NCBI GenBank assembly: GCA_963763325.1
Contig: CAVXOL010000002.1
Span: 124,001 to 188,000, forward strand
Length of the DNA stretch: 64,000 nt
Direction of reading: 5' to 3'
From: JBBECJ01 sp963763325
GTDB lineage: Bacteria; Chloroflexota; Chloroflexia; Thermomicrobiales; CFX8
Part shown: positions 46,580 to 56,512 of the stretch, piece after piece
Layout: every line of letters begins with the position of its first letter
How positions within the stretch are numbered: position 1 is the first letter of the stretch
The notes under the pieces: model-generated
Databases searched by the model: none
Told to the model about the DNA's origin: nothing
The model's input: the letters and a program-made list of their open reading frames with translations, nothing else
Translations under genes and position numbers: made by a program

Positions 46580-49218
46580 ATGGCTTCGACACCGACTGAC
46601 CAGATACCTTCCGGCGATGTCCGCGCAGGCCCCAGTGACGGTGCGCAGACATCAGCGTCGACACACATCGAGATCAAGGCGAAGGCCGGGACCAACCATG
46701 GCGAGGTTGTCGGTCTCCAGGTCGGCACCATTACCGGCGATGTCTATACGACCCAGCGCGAAACACATGTGCAGATCATTGCGCTGGCAGAAACCAGCCG
46801 TGGGCTGATATCCGCCGACCGGCTGGAACGTGAAAAATGCCCATATCCGGGCAGCAAGTCGTTCACCTTCGGGTGGCGCAGCCTGTTTTTTGGACGAGCC
46901 GGGAAGAGTGCCGAAGTCCTGCGTCTCACAACAAACTACCCACTGGTTGTCCTGTGTGGAAGACCCCGCACCGGAAAAACGTCACTGCTGAGCGCTGCCG
47001 TCATGCCACAGGTGGCCGACTTCGGCGCGATCGTTGCGCGGGTCGATCGATATGACGAACTGGTACCTGCGCTGCGCGACGCGATCGCCCACGTTCCCGG
47101 CAAGCTGCCCAGGGCCACCCGCTCGTCTGAAACGCTACATGAGTTCACCAGGTCCGTGACTCGCGCTGGGAAGGGTACATTCGTGCTCGTGCTCGACCAG
47201 TTCGAGCGCCTGTTTGACTTGCCGGAGGACGATCAACTCCAGATCGTCAACGAACTGCGGATCGCGCTGGAAGATAACCCGGAGCAGTTGCTGCGGATCA
47301 TCCTGTCGATCCGCATCGACGACTTCAGCGAACATCGTCTGGCAGCCTTACAGGAAGCGATCCCTGGCCTGCTGAACTACCGAGTCGAGATTGACGAGCT
47401 CAGCAGGGACGAGGCACGCGACGCTCTCGAAAAGCCTCTCCTGACAATCGACGGTCCGGTACAGTTCGTGTCACCAGAGGTTCGCGAGCGTGTCCTCGAC
47501 GATCTGATCCGGCTCTCCGGCTCCCGCGGAACCGTTGACCCGTCAGCGCTACAGATGGTCGGCGAGTGTCTGTTCGCTCGCGCCCGCAACCGACTCCATC
47601 AGGACAAGATCGCCCCGGTGATCTCTCCAGAGGTGTACGGCAACGGCTCGGCGGCGATTATCGACGAATGCCTCCGCGATACCTACGTCACATCTGTCTC
47701 GGATGTGCGGGAACAGGCAGACGCGGTTCTGCGTGAATTGATCGCTCGCCAGGACGACACATGGATCGCGCGCACCAATCTCGATCCCAACGTCGCGGAT
47801 GACGAACAGCTCGATCGCATTCTGAGGCGATTCGTTGACAAGGGATTGCTGATTCGACGCCGCGTCCAGTCCGACGAATACCGCTTCCTGAACTCGACGA
47901 TCGCTGCGACGATGGGTCGGCTGGCTGGCCCCGATGCCCTGAACGCGCGCCGCGCCCGGCAAGTACTGACCGGAGCATGGGCGGAGTGGGATGTCCTGCG
48001 CGTTCCGGCCGGGAAGACACAACTCCGCTTTCTCAGCGTCGTGAATGGTGACCTGCAACTGGAATGGCAACAATCCCTGCTGCTGCTTCGCTCCGCAGTA
48101 CATCATCGCGAAGACCCGCGCCGCTGGCTAACGGCGCTCCTCCCGGACGCCGAGCAGCTGACGATTCTCTCCAAGCCAGCCCTGGCAGCGCAGCCATCAT
48201 CGGCCGAACTGCAACTGGTCGATCGTGACAGCTCAACACATTCCGAACCCGAACAGGAGCCTGTTGCCTGGATCGCGGCCCGCGACGACGATCGCGTCGA
48301 CCGCGAGACCGCCGCGCTCACGCTCGCCGCCGTCGAATCACTGGATCCGGTCAACATCGAGGCGCGCTTGCGACCGGCGTTCCTCTCCCTGCCAGACACC
48401 GCCCGAAAACGGTGGCGACGGGCCGGACTCTGGGCGTCCTCACCGATGCAGGCGTTCCGCTCCACCCGATCCGTGACTCGTTCGGCCCGCTGGATCACCT
48501 CCTCATCTGGGCCGACAGAGCCGGTCGCCGCATCATCCGCAACCAGCGAGCGATCTGGACGAACGCCGCCGGCGCTGCTCTCGGGATGGGTCTCGGCCTG
48601 GGCACTTTGCGCGCGCTGATCGCGACAACCACCACGTTTACCTGGCAACTCGAACTCTCCGCCCAGTTCATGTGGGCAGCGCTGGCCGGACTGCTGATGG
48701 GTCTCGCGATGCAGGTCACGGCGACTGTGATCGAGCGCAGCGCGGACTGGCGGGTGGTCGCGGCCGGCATGCTCGGGTTCGGAGCCGGTCATCTCTGGGT
48801 GATGTCGGGCAACGGACTGCCGCCGACCGAACGGCTGCTGATTGCCGGCCTTGGGTTTGCCTGGGGGGCAGTCCTCGCTGCCGCGCTCGCGTATCACGGA
48901 CGCGCGGGTCGCGTCTTCTGGCTCGGCTGGATCGCTGCCGCTGCGGTCTGGTTCGGGTTGCTGCAGGCATTGCTCAATCAGGTCGACGGCAAGCTTTCCG
49001 CCATGCCGCTCGTCCAGAATGGAACGTTCTACGGCTCCGAGTGGCAACAGGAAACGCCGCGTCTGCTCCGCCTGTTGGGCGACTGGACAGATCGACTGGC
49101 CACTGTGGACGCAGCGCTCGTCGGTTGCGTCCTGATGCTTGGACTATTGGTTGGAACATGGTTCGCGAACCGCTGGCTCACCGCCTGGACAGAACTCGAA
49201 GCGAAGTCCGGAATCTGA
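46580..49218 (+). CDS. nSTAND-type P-loop NTPase with C-terminal membrane bundle, one frameshift
   Basis: Residues 1-75 are an adaptor-like region containing GEVVGLQVGTITGD (41-54). A P-loop NTPase follows: Walker A GRPRTGKTSLL (127-137) and Walker B VLVLDQFERLFDL with Asp206 and Glu209; the DQFE signature is that of novel STAND NTPases. A winged-helix-like region lies near 410-460. After a one-base frameshift at about 48410 the protein continues for ~265 residues with six to eight hydrophobic helices (TNAAGAALGMGLGLGTL, FMWAALAGLLMGLAMQV, VFWLGWIAAAAVWFGLL, LVGCVLMLGLLVGTWF). Total ~880 residues. Alternatively 48412-49218 is a separate GTG-started membrane protein. Likely a sensor-switch that signals at the membrane and activates the preceding CHAT protease. 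Confidence 0.78.
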
Positions 49219-49242
49219 TGGATGAAGACGACTGGAGGAACG

Positions 49243-51177
49243 ATGCAGCGCCGAAAGCACGCCATCGTCCTGACCTGCACAGGCATTCTGATCCTCACGA
49301 TCCTGCTGCCGGCCTGTGGCGGCGACGATGACGTTGACGATGACACCCCAACCTCCACCAGCACGAGCGAGCCGACAGCGACGCAGGGAAGCGGCGCGCA
49401 GGAAACAGCAAGCGCGCCCAGCGAGAGCACGGCCACGGCCACGGCAACAGAACTCCCTGCGGGCGAGACTCCTCCACCAACGGCGGCGCCAGGCGACACA
49501 CCGACGCCAACCCAAATCGTGGAAACCGGCATCGATGTCGAGGCAGGTTGCGCGATCACCCGCGCACTTGGTGGCAGCGATCCAGCAGTGCTCAGCGAGC
49601 TCCTTGCGTGCGAGAGTCCAGTCGAGGACTGGACACTGATCCGCGCCGGAGGCTCGGTCACGACTGATCCTAGCGGACAGGCCTGGCTCGACTTTGCCGA
49701 CAGAGCGATCGGCGAGAAGTGCGGGCGCGTCTACGTCTTCCACGATGGAGAGCTCCAGCGCTCGCCCGATCTGCCTGGCGGGCTCCAGATCAAGTCCGGC
49801 ACCGCCCTCTGGCGCAACGAGTGCTCCGGCCTGATTACCGTCGAGACGCCAAGCGCCAATGTCACGTTGCAGGGGACCAGCATCATCGTCTCATATCTGC
49901 CAACCGAGGACCGGGAAGATCCACGAGACATGACCTTCGTCGCGATCCTCGATGGCTGGGTCGAAGCAACCCCGCTGATTGAGATGAATTCAGACGTTTC
50001 CGGTTCGATGGCGGTCGTCGAGCAACAGCAGTTCTGGTTCAGCACGCCAGGTGAAGAGCCGGACGACGTCGCCGGTCTTGACGCGCGCGAGCCGCACAGC
50101 TTCAGCGAGTTGCCCGGTTTCATCGACGCGATGGGTATCGAATCCTGGATGGCAACCGCGATCGACGCCGCAGTGAGCGAAGGCATCCCGACTGGGGAGA
50201 TGCCCCGGCCTGAGGTCGCGCAGCTGCGTGGAGCCGGTGGAGCCCTCAATGAGCGTGCCATCCAGAATGGGCTGATCGAAGCTATCAACGAAGATGAATG
50301 GCAGACACAGGTTGACGTGCTGTTCCCCGATCGCCAGGGAACGATGGTCACGCTGATTGGCGACCAGGCGCCGATCAATGTTCAGCGGCTCCCCTTTGAC
50401 GACGATCCGATCCTCCCAGCGCTCGACAACCTCTCGATCACGCTGCTGATATCAGCGACCGACGGGACCAGCATCGAGTGGGCCCGCCACTTCAGAGAGG
50501 CCCTGGCAAGGACCGGCGTCCTCCTGGACGTGGAAGAGGTTCCTCCGGGCGACGCGCTCAATCGCTTCAACGAGTTAGCAGCCAGCCGTCCAACCCTCTG
50601 GCTGGAGAGAATCCCGGAACCACCGCCAACGGAGCCGGAACCAGATACCAGCCCGGCCGCGATCCTGACGCTCGGCCACACGCCTGATGAACCGACCACC
50701 AGGGACAGCGTCACGATCGAGGTCCTGGCCAACGACCCCGAATCTGGCGTCGCGTCAATCCAGATCCGGATGTTCGAGGAGCTGATTCAAGCCTGCGAGA
50801 CAGACACCTGCGAGGTCACGCTCGGTCAGCTTCCCGTCGGCACCTACACCTACCAGGTCATCGTCACCAACGGTTATGGGCTGGCCGAGCCGCCGTTCGA
50901 AAGGACCTTCGATGTCGTGGCTGACCCTGGCTGCGACGACTTCGATTCGGGAGTCCAGGTCGAGGTGATGACGCCAGGCGGCGAAGGTGTCAACATCCGC
51001 GAGGATCCGTCGACAACCGCGGAGATCATCACCGTCGCACTTGACGGCACACGATTCACAATTGTGGATGGCCCGTGGTCCGGTGACGGATTCAGCTGGT
51101 GGCGTGTCACCGGAGACGACGGCGTCGGCTTCATCATCCAGGATTACCTCACGACCTGTATCAACGATGTCGAATGA
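49243..51177 (+). CDS. Lipoprotein with FecR-like domain and C-terminal SH3b domain
   Basis: 644 residues. A lipoprotein signal peptide (RRKHAIVLTCTGILILTILLPAC) gives lipid-modified Cys25. A Thr/Pro/Ser-rich linker (about 30-95) precedes a FecR-like region (about 120-230; WTLIRAGGSVTTDPSGQAWL, then the SGLITVETPSANVTLQGTSI strand set). A second, PBP/TRAP-like or unassigned alpha/beta region and an Ig-like module follow (about 470-560). The C-terminus is a bacterial SH3 domain (VNIREDPSTTAEIITVALDG with WWRVTGDDGVGFI). It is outward-facing and probably binds cell wall or senses envelope state. ATG at 49243 follows GGAGG and only 24 bp of the NTPase stop. Linked to the NTPase that has membrane helices, so a sensing partner role is plausible. 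Confidence 0.8.
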   Translation: MQRRKHAIVLTCTGILILTILLPACGGDDDVDDDTPTSTSTSEPTATQGSGAQETASAPSESTATATATELPAGETPPPTAAPGDTPTPTQIVETGIDVEAGCAITRALGGSDPAVLSELLACESPVEDWTLIRAGGSVTTDPSGQAWLDFADRAIGEKCGRVYVFHDGELQRSPDLPGGLQIKSGTALWRNECSGLITVETPSANVTLQGTSIIVSYLPTEDREDPRDMTFVAILDGWVEATPLIEMNSDVSGSMAVVEQQQFWFSTPGEEPDDVAGLDAREPHSFSELPGFIDAMGIESWMATAIDAAVSEGIPTGEMPRPEVAQLRGAGGALNERAIQNGLIEAINEDEWQTQVDVLFPDRQGTMVTLIGDQAPINVQRLPFDDDPILPALDNLSITLLISATDGTSIEWARHFREALARTGVLLDVEEVPPGDALNRFNELAASRPTLWLERIPEPPPTEPEPDTSPAAILTLGHTPDEPTTRDSVTIEVLANDPESGVASIQIRMFEELIQACETDTCEVTLGQLPVGTYTYQVIVTNGYGLAEPPFERTFDVVADPGCDDFDSGVQVEVMTPGGEGVNIREDPSTTAEIITVALDGTRFTIVDGPWSGDGFSWWRVTGDDGVGFIIQDYLTTCINDVE

Positions 51178-51254
51178 CCGTCCGACCACGCGCGCAAGTG
51201 ACTCGAGTCGGACTAGCCCCACAATTCGTATTGTGAACTGGAAGAGGATGCAGC

Positions 51255-54200
51255 ATGCCAGACACGTCCACAGCCTCCCCTTCACGCGCAGGGACACCAC
51301 GCCGCCCTGATGGCATCGAGTTCGGTCGCGGCATCGAGCGCGTCACCAGGGATTTCACTGGCCGGGAATGGGTGTTCAGGAAGATCGATGACTGGCTCGC
51401 GAACGACACGCCACGCGTCTTCCTGCTGACAGGCGGACCGGGCACCGGCAAATCGGCCATCTCCGCGCAGATCGTGCGAATCAGCCAGGGGGAGGTCTCC
51501 GCGAACGAGTACACAGCACTCAAGCCAGGGGCGGTCGGCGCTATCCACTTCTGCCAGGCACGGCGTGACGAGACGCTCGATCCGTTGGGGTTTGTTCGTG
51601 CTCTGGCGCTGAGCCTCTCCCGCCACGAGGCGTTTGCCGAGGCGCTGCTCCAGATAGGAGACCAGGACATCGTCGTTACATCAAAGACGAAGGTGGGCCA
51701 CGTTGAATCTGGAGCGCAGGTCCACGGCATCCACATCGAGTCGTTGCACATCGGAGCGATCTCGGCGCGAGTTGCGTTTACCCGCATCATCCTCCAGCCG
51801 CTGCGGGCGCTGTGTAAGACGCTGCCCGAAGAAACGAACGTGCTGGTGCTCGTCGATGGACTGGATGAGGCGGTAACCTACGCGGAGGGCGAGTCGATCG
51901 TCTCGCTGCTCGGCGATATCACGGCCAGCGAATACGGGTTACCACGTCAGGTCCGCTTTCTGCTCACCAGCCGGCCGGAGCCGCGTGTCCTCGCCGAGCT
52001 ACCGCCACCATCTCTCGATCTTGAGCGCGATCTCCCGAACGACAATACCGACCTGCACTCGTTCATCGAATCCAGCTTCATGGACCTGGACGAAGCGCTC
52101 CGCACGTCATTGGCAGACCAGATTGTCGCTGCCGGGGAAGGCAACTTCCTGTATGCGCGCTACGTCGTCGACGATCTGCGAGCCAACCCGGTCCGGCTCG
52201 CCAACCCAGTGATCAGCGATCTGCCCGAAGGGCTCGACGATGTCTACCGGCGATTCCTCAGGCGGGAGATCGCCCGCAACGCCACAGCCTGGGATGAGCA
52301 GTATCGACCGCTCCTCGGAGCCCTGGCCGTCGCCCACGGCGAGGGTTTCACACGTGATCAGCTTGCGGCGATCACCGAGCGAGAGCCGTCGCAAACGGCA
52401 AAGGTGCTGCGCGCCTGCATGCAATATCTGGATGGTCCAGAGGATGGTCCATACCGCATCTATCACCAGTCGTTTCGTGACTTCCTGTTGCAGAATGACG
52501 ACTACGAGGTATTCCCCGAAGAGGTAAATCGCCAGATCGCCGTCTGCATCCGTTCGAACTATGGCAGGCGTTGGGAGTCTCCCGACTCGCTCGGTCTCCG
52601 TGACTATGGCCTGCGGCACCTTGTGACGCACATCGCCGAAGGAGTGCGCGGTGCGCTACCGAAAACCCGGCACACGCTGGCGACACACGCCGTCGATCTG
52701 ACACTCGATCCAGCGTTCCAGACCGCCCACCATGCGCGCATCGATGACCCAGCCGCGTTACGGCGTGACCTGGCGACCGCGTTGGGGATCGCGGCCAGTG
52801 ACGACGACCCCGAAGCAATCGTGCTCGTCGTCCGGTCGGCGTTTGGCCTGCTCAGATTCGTCCGTGAACAGTCACAGCCTCAGGTCATGTTCGATCTGGC
52901 CCGGCGCGGGGATGTCGACGGAGCCGAACGGAGGCTGGCGCTCTTCTCTGTTGAGGAAGAGTGGCACCTGGCCGCACTCCTCTCGATTGCCTGGCTGGCG
53001 GCTGGTGAGAATGCGGACGCCGCGACCAGGCTACGCAACCGAATCGCGCCACGGATGCCGTCCGATGGCCCGCTGGCACTGCTGCTGCGGCGGCTGGACG
53101 CGACGTTGAACGGCACGACAATCGCGTCCGATTCCCTTCCGCCACTGCCGCCCACGCCACCAGAGGAACTGATCAACGTACTGCGACGGCGAGTCGGTGG
53201 CATCGGAGTGGATACCGAGATGCTGTACAAGTACGAGATGATGCAGACTCGCGAAGAGCACGATCCGCAGACCGGAATGCACCTGCAGTTCATGTCGGAG
53301 TGGGACGGGCCGCAGCTCGTTGCGTACGCGGTTGAAAACGAGGCCACGGGTTTTGCACACCTGATCGAGTACGTGGATATTCATACAGAGTACGGCTACA
53401 CACACTATCGCAACCGCTCGCTCAGTTACCTGCTCGATGCCGTCACACGGCATCCAAGCCAGGCGTGGGTTTGCGAAGCAGTTCCCCGCCTGGTGAGCTC
53501 AGCATTGGCCATCAGTGCGGTTGACTTCCAGGAAGCCCTGCCGCTGACCGTACTGGCACTTCGTGCGCGAGACGGGACCACAGACGCGCTCGAACAGCTT
53601 GAGACCCGCGATCGACAGATCCGCGATGAGGCAGATCCGCTCCATCTGGAACCGCGCGACGGCGATCCGTGGGGGTTGCTGAAACGATGGCTGAGCGCAT
53701 TGGCTGAAGCGTATGCGCTCGTGCTGGATCGCCCGGACGAAGCGACTGAGATGCATCGCCGGGCGTTGGAGCTTCCGTACAGTTTCGCTGGCTTCCAGGC
53801 GCTCTCTAACGTCACACTGGCGGACTCGATCCACGTCTGCCGGCCCGACGACACACCCTCCGTTCAGCAGGCGCTCGACGCGGCGCTCTCAGGAGCGCAT
53901 CACATTCAGGATGCAGTGCACTGTGCGCGAACGACAGCACGAGTGATGGCGATGCGGATGCGCTGGAACGTCGCGGCCATCCAGTCACTCGATCTCGATG
54001 CCGCGATCGAGCGACTGACACGGGACGCAGCGACACCCGAGTTTGCGCCAATCCATATCATCGGCGAGTCCTTCAACCTGCGATCGGCTCCATCCTCCTC
54101 GCAGCCGCTGCCCCCAGAGGTCACCGGCGCCCGGTCGCTTGCCGAACTGAGGAACATCTACCAGCGCCCACTCAGCGAATTCAACCGGCTGAACAAGGAT

Positions 54201-54524
54201 CGCGGTTGGGGCAACCGCGATGAGATAGCAATCGAGAAACAGGTGGCGGTTCCCGATACCGGTTTCGCTCCGCTACTCGCGGCGCGGCTTTCGGCGGAAG
54301 TTCTCACACGGCCGGAGTTGGCCTCTCGGAAGGGAATGTTGATTCAGTCACTCGTGCCGGTCGCCGCTGCCGATCCGACATCGCTGGATGTCGTCCTCGC
54401 TCGGCTGCTCATCGCCAGCCCTTCGATCGATCCTGGCCATCTCATAGAGATCGGAACCATGGCGGATGCGATCCGGTCGCGGGCTACTGGCGGCGCAGCG
54501 TACTCGGCCATCATCCCATCGTAA
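51255..54524 (+). CDS. NACHT-like STAND NTPase
   Basis: 1089 residues. An N-terminal TGREWVFRKIDDWL (about 35-48) leads into Walker A TGGPGTGKSAIS (59-70), Walker B VLVLVDGLDEA (196-206) and the sensor strand RFLLTSRPEPR (about 236-246), the order of NACHT/WD-repeat-type STAND ATPases. A winged-helix and TPR-like helical C-terminal half (about 330-1089) would act as ligand sensor. A 28-residue beta-like insert (about 149-176; QVHGIHIESLHIGAISARVA) lies between Walker A and B. The DGLDEA form is typical of NACHT. No effector domain is fused, so it must act through partners. GAAGAGG precedes the ATG. Confidence 0.85.
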   Translation: MPDTSTASPSRAGTPRRPDGIEFGRGIERVTRDFTGREWVFRKIDDWLANDTPRVFLLTGGPGTGKSAISAQIVRISQGEVSANEYTALKPGAVGAIHFCQARRDETLDPLGFVRALALSLSRHEAFAEALLQIGDQDIVVTSKTKVGHVESGAQVHGIHIESLHIGAISARVAFTRIILQPLRALCKTLPEETNVLVLVDGLDEAVTYAEGESIVSLLGDITASEYGLPRQVRFLLTSRPEPRVLAELPPPSLDLERDLPNDNTDLHSFIESSFMDLDEALRTSLADQIVAAGEGNFLYARYVVDDLRANPVRLANPVISDLPEGLDDVYRRFLRREIARNATAWDEQYRPLLGALAVAHGEGFTRDQLAAITEREPSQTAKVLRACMQYLDGPEDGPYRIYHQSFRDFLLQNDDYEVFPEEVNRQIAVCIRSNYGRRWESPDSLGLRDYGLRHLVTHIAEGVRGALPKTRHTLATHAVDLTLDPAFQTAHHARIDDPAALRRDLATALGIAASDDDPEAIVLVVRSAFGLLRFVREQSQPQVMFDLARRGDVDGAERRLALFSVEEEWHLAALLSIAWLAAGENADAATRLRNRIAPRMPSDGPLALLLRRLDATLNGTTIASDSLPPLPPTPPEELINVLRRRVGGIGVDTEMLYKYEMMQTREEHDPQTGMHLQFMSEWDGPQLVAYAVENEATGFAHLIEYVDIHTEYGYTHYRNRSLSYLLDAVTRHPSQAWVCEAVPRLVSSALAISAVDFQEALPLTVLALRARDGTTDALEQLETRDRQIRDEADPLHLEPRDGDPWGLLKRWLSALAEAYALVLDRPDEATEMHRRALELPYSFAGFQALSNVTLADSIHVCRPDDTPSVQQALDAALSGAHHIQDAVHCARTTARVMAMRMRWNVAAIQSLDLDAAIERLTRDAATPEFAPIHIIGESFNLRSAPSSSQPLPPEVTGARSLAELRNIYQRPLSEFNRLNKDRGWGNRDEIAIEKQVAVPDTGFAPLLAARLSAEVLTRPELASRKGMLIQSLVPVAAADPTSLDVVLARLLIASPSIDPGHLIEIGTMADAIRSRATGGAAYSAIIPS

Positions 54525-54873
54525 CGATCGATCGAGAACTGCATCGCCAGGTAGCAGGCGCAGCTGTAGGCGCTCGTCATCGACCTTTATGATGATCGCA
54601 TTCAGACCGGAGGTGTCATGTACGGACAACGCCGTTTCACGTAGCCCATTTGGGCTATTGCCTTCCCGCATTGAAGCACCTAGGTTGCGAATATTGCTCA
54701 GCCGGCAGGATAGCTTGAACCATTGCGGGAACACGCCGTGTTCCACCAGCGATATTACGCAAACCGTAGTATCTCACGGCTCACCTTCGACGACGGTGGA
54801 TGTCATCGTAATCTACCGATTCCGCCTGACACGTCGAGCAGCCCGGACGAACTGATCGAATGGAGTTGGCCCA
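54525..54873. other. Intergenic region with two small inverted repeats
   Basis: 349 bp with no credible gene. TAGCCC-ATTT-GGGCTA (54642-54657) resembles a weak terminator for the NACHT gene, and GGAACAC-GCC-GTGTTCC (54728-54744) is a perfect short palindrome 130 bp upstream of the amidase start, a possible operator. Confidence 0.4.
54728..54744. promoter_or_regulatory. Palindromic candidate operator upstream of the amidase gene
   Basis: GGAACAC and GTGTTCC are perfect inverted repeats around GCC. The form is like a transcription-factor half-site pair; no regulator can be named. Confidence 0.3.
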
Positions 54874-56388
54874 ATGAGCATCCCTGTTCGCCTCAACAGC
54901 CCATTTCAGAGTTCACCACGGATCAGTGACTCGCTGTTCACGAAGACGCTCACCGAGGCAGGTTCTCCGTGGGCGGATCGCGGAGCGGCGCTCTACCAGA
55001 AGATCGTCGCGACAGGGCACGATCCCGCTGTCTGGTTGGCGATCGCGGCGCGTGAGCACCGGTACGGATCGAATCGCGATTCAGTCTTGTGGCGAAACGA
55101 CACGCGCTCGTGGACGAACGCGAGGACGGTTCGCGATCCGTCATTGACCGGGTGGGCCATCATTCGAGACCCGATCCGTGAGAGCAACTACGTGAAGTAC
55201 GGCAGCGTCGAAGACAGTCTCCAGGACGGCATGTTCCGCGTGACCGACCCGTCGTTTCGCTACGTGCAGGAGAATCGAACGACGATCGGCGATGTACTCG
55301 CGATCTGGTCGGAAGACGGAGGACCGTATGCCGACTTCGTCGTTGATCTGATCAACCGTTGGATAGGAGCGGAAACCATGGCTTCTCCGTATGACCACGT
55401 TATTCCGAACTTGATTGACGTGCGCGACCAGCTCGCGACAGCACAGCAGGGCGATGGTGTGGTCGAGCGCGGTCCGTACGATCGCGTTCCCCTCAACCAG
55501 CGACGCGGCATCGTCATCCACTATCGGGCAGTCGTGACGAACGTTGACGCTGGACTCTCGTCATACAAGGCCGACGCTGAGTACCACGTCGGCAAGAACT
55601 GGGCGAAGGACGGAGAGCCACCAATTCTCGGCTCGGGCATCATGTACCACATCGGCATCGACGGACGCGGCAAGAGCTACCTGCTACGTGATCTCGACCG
55701 GGTACTGTGGCATTGCGGCGCCTGGCCGCAGAACTCGAACACGCTAGCGATCCAGTTGCCGCTCGGTGGAGACCAGCGCGCGACTGCTGAACAGTTGGCG
55801 GAACTTCAACGAATCTGCGATGCATGGCTCAGTCACACCGGCGTGCCACGCTCGGAGGTCTGGGGCCATCAGGAACTTTCGCCAACGCCATGCCCTGGAA
55901 CACTGATGGGGGACTTTGTGCGCCCGTACCGCGCGGGAGCCCTACCGGGGCCTGTCGATGACTCAACTGTTCCAGATGAGTGGCAATCGCCGTTCGGCTC
56001 ATTCTGGATTTCGAAGCGGTTCGTCAACGACATCAAGTCCCGCCCCTGGATCGATACCGGATACTGCCTGGGCGGCGCGTTAGAAGAGAAGATTGGTGAG
56101 AACACGTTAACGGTTCAGTACTTCGAGCGCGCCCGGCTGGAGCGACAGTCAAATGGAAGCGTCACGAGAGGGCTGATTGGCACGGAGCTACTGGCCGCCC
56201 GGAAGGAAATCGAGGAGCTCAAGCAACAGGTCGAAGCACTGAAACTGCACCGTGACATGGAAACGCTACGGAAGGAAGTAGCGGTGCTGAAACGTGCGGC
56301 ACCTTCGATGGATGGCGATGCAGACGCATTTCTTAGAATTGCGATGCTACCGGCACAAGGCAACGGCGAAAGCAAGAGTGGTTACTGA
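54874..56388 (+). CDS. Two-domain peptidoglycan hydrolase: muramidase-like plus N-acetylmuramoyl-L-alanine amidase (Amidase_2/PGRP)
   Basis: 504 residues, no signal peptide. Residues ~20-165 resemble a glucosaminidase/lysozyme-like domain (DPAVWLAIAAREHRYGSN, Glu61). Residues ~205-350 are an Amidase_2/PGRP domain: zinc ligands His216 (VIHY), His332 and Cys340 (VWGHQELSPTPCPG), and a His280 in VLWHCGAW. Residues ~365-415 are unassigned, and a coiled coil (about 435-475, ARKEIEELKQQVEALKLHRD) ends the protein. Cleaves the amide bond between muramic acid and the stem peptide. Lack of a leader suggests release by lysis, holin or delivery by the CIS. Confidence 0.78.
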   Translation: MSIPVRLNSPFQSSPRISDSLFTKTLTEAGSPWADRGAALYQKIVATGHDPAVWLAIAAREHRYGSNRDSVLWRNDTRSWTNARTVRDPSLTGWAIIRDPIRESNYVKYGSVEDSLQDGMFRVTDPSFRYVQENRTTIGDVLAIWSEDGGPYADFVVDLINRWIGAETMASPYDHVIPNLIDVRDQLATAQQGDGVVERGPYDRVPLNQRRGIVIHYRAVVTNVDAGLSSYKADAEYHVGKNWAKDGEPPILGSGIMYHIGIDGRGKSYLLRDLDRVLWHCGAWPQNSNTLAIQLPLGGDQRATAEQLAELQRICDAWLSHTGVPRSEVWGHQELSPTPCPGTLMGDFVRPYRAGALPGPVDDSTVPDEWQSPFGSFWISKRFVNDIKSRPWIDTGYCLGGALEEKIGENTLTVQYFERARLERQSNGSVTRGLIGTELLAARKEIEELKQQVEALKLHRDMETLRKEVAVLKRAAPSMDGDADAFLRIAMLPAQGNGESKSGY

Positions 56389-56512
56389 CGTGACCCGGCA
56401 CATCGCCTGAGCGAACCCGGTGTCGTGGATCAGCCGACATTGAGCGACCAGCCTGGCGTCGCCCGGGCCAGCTTCCCAGCGACATGGGGATGAGAGACGA
56501 GGTCACGCGTCA

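Noticed and set aside
48412..49218. Independent GTG-started membrane protein
   Set aside because: No ribosome-binding site is evident before the GTG and the sequence continues smoothly from the NTPase after one base change; kept only as an alternative.
46580..54524. Either STAND NTPase as the missing CIS AAA+ ATPase
   Set aside because: DQFE and NACHT-type Walker B motifs, long sensor or membrane C-termini and distance from the CIS operon point to signalling NTPases.
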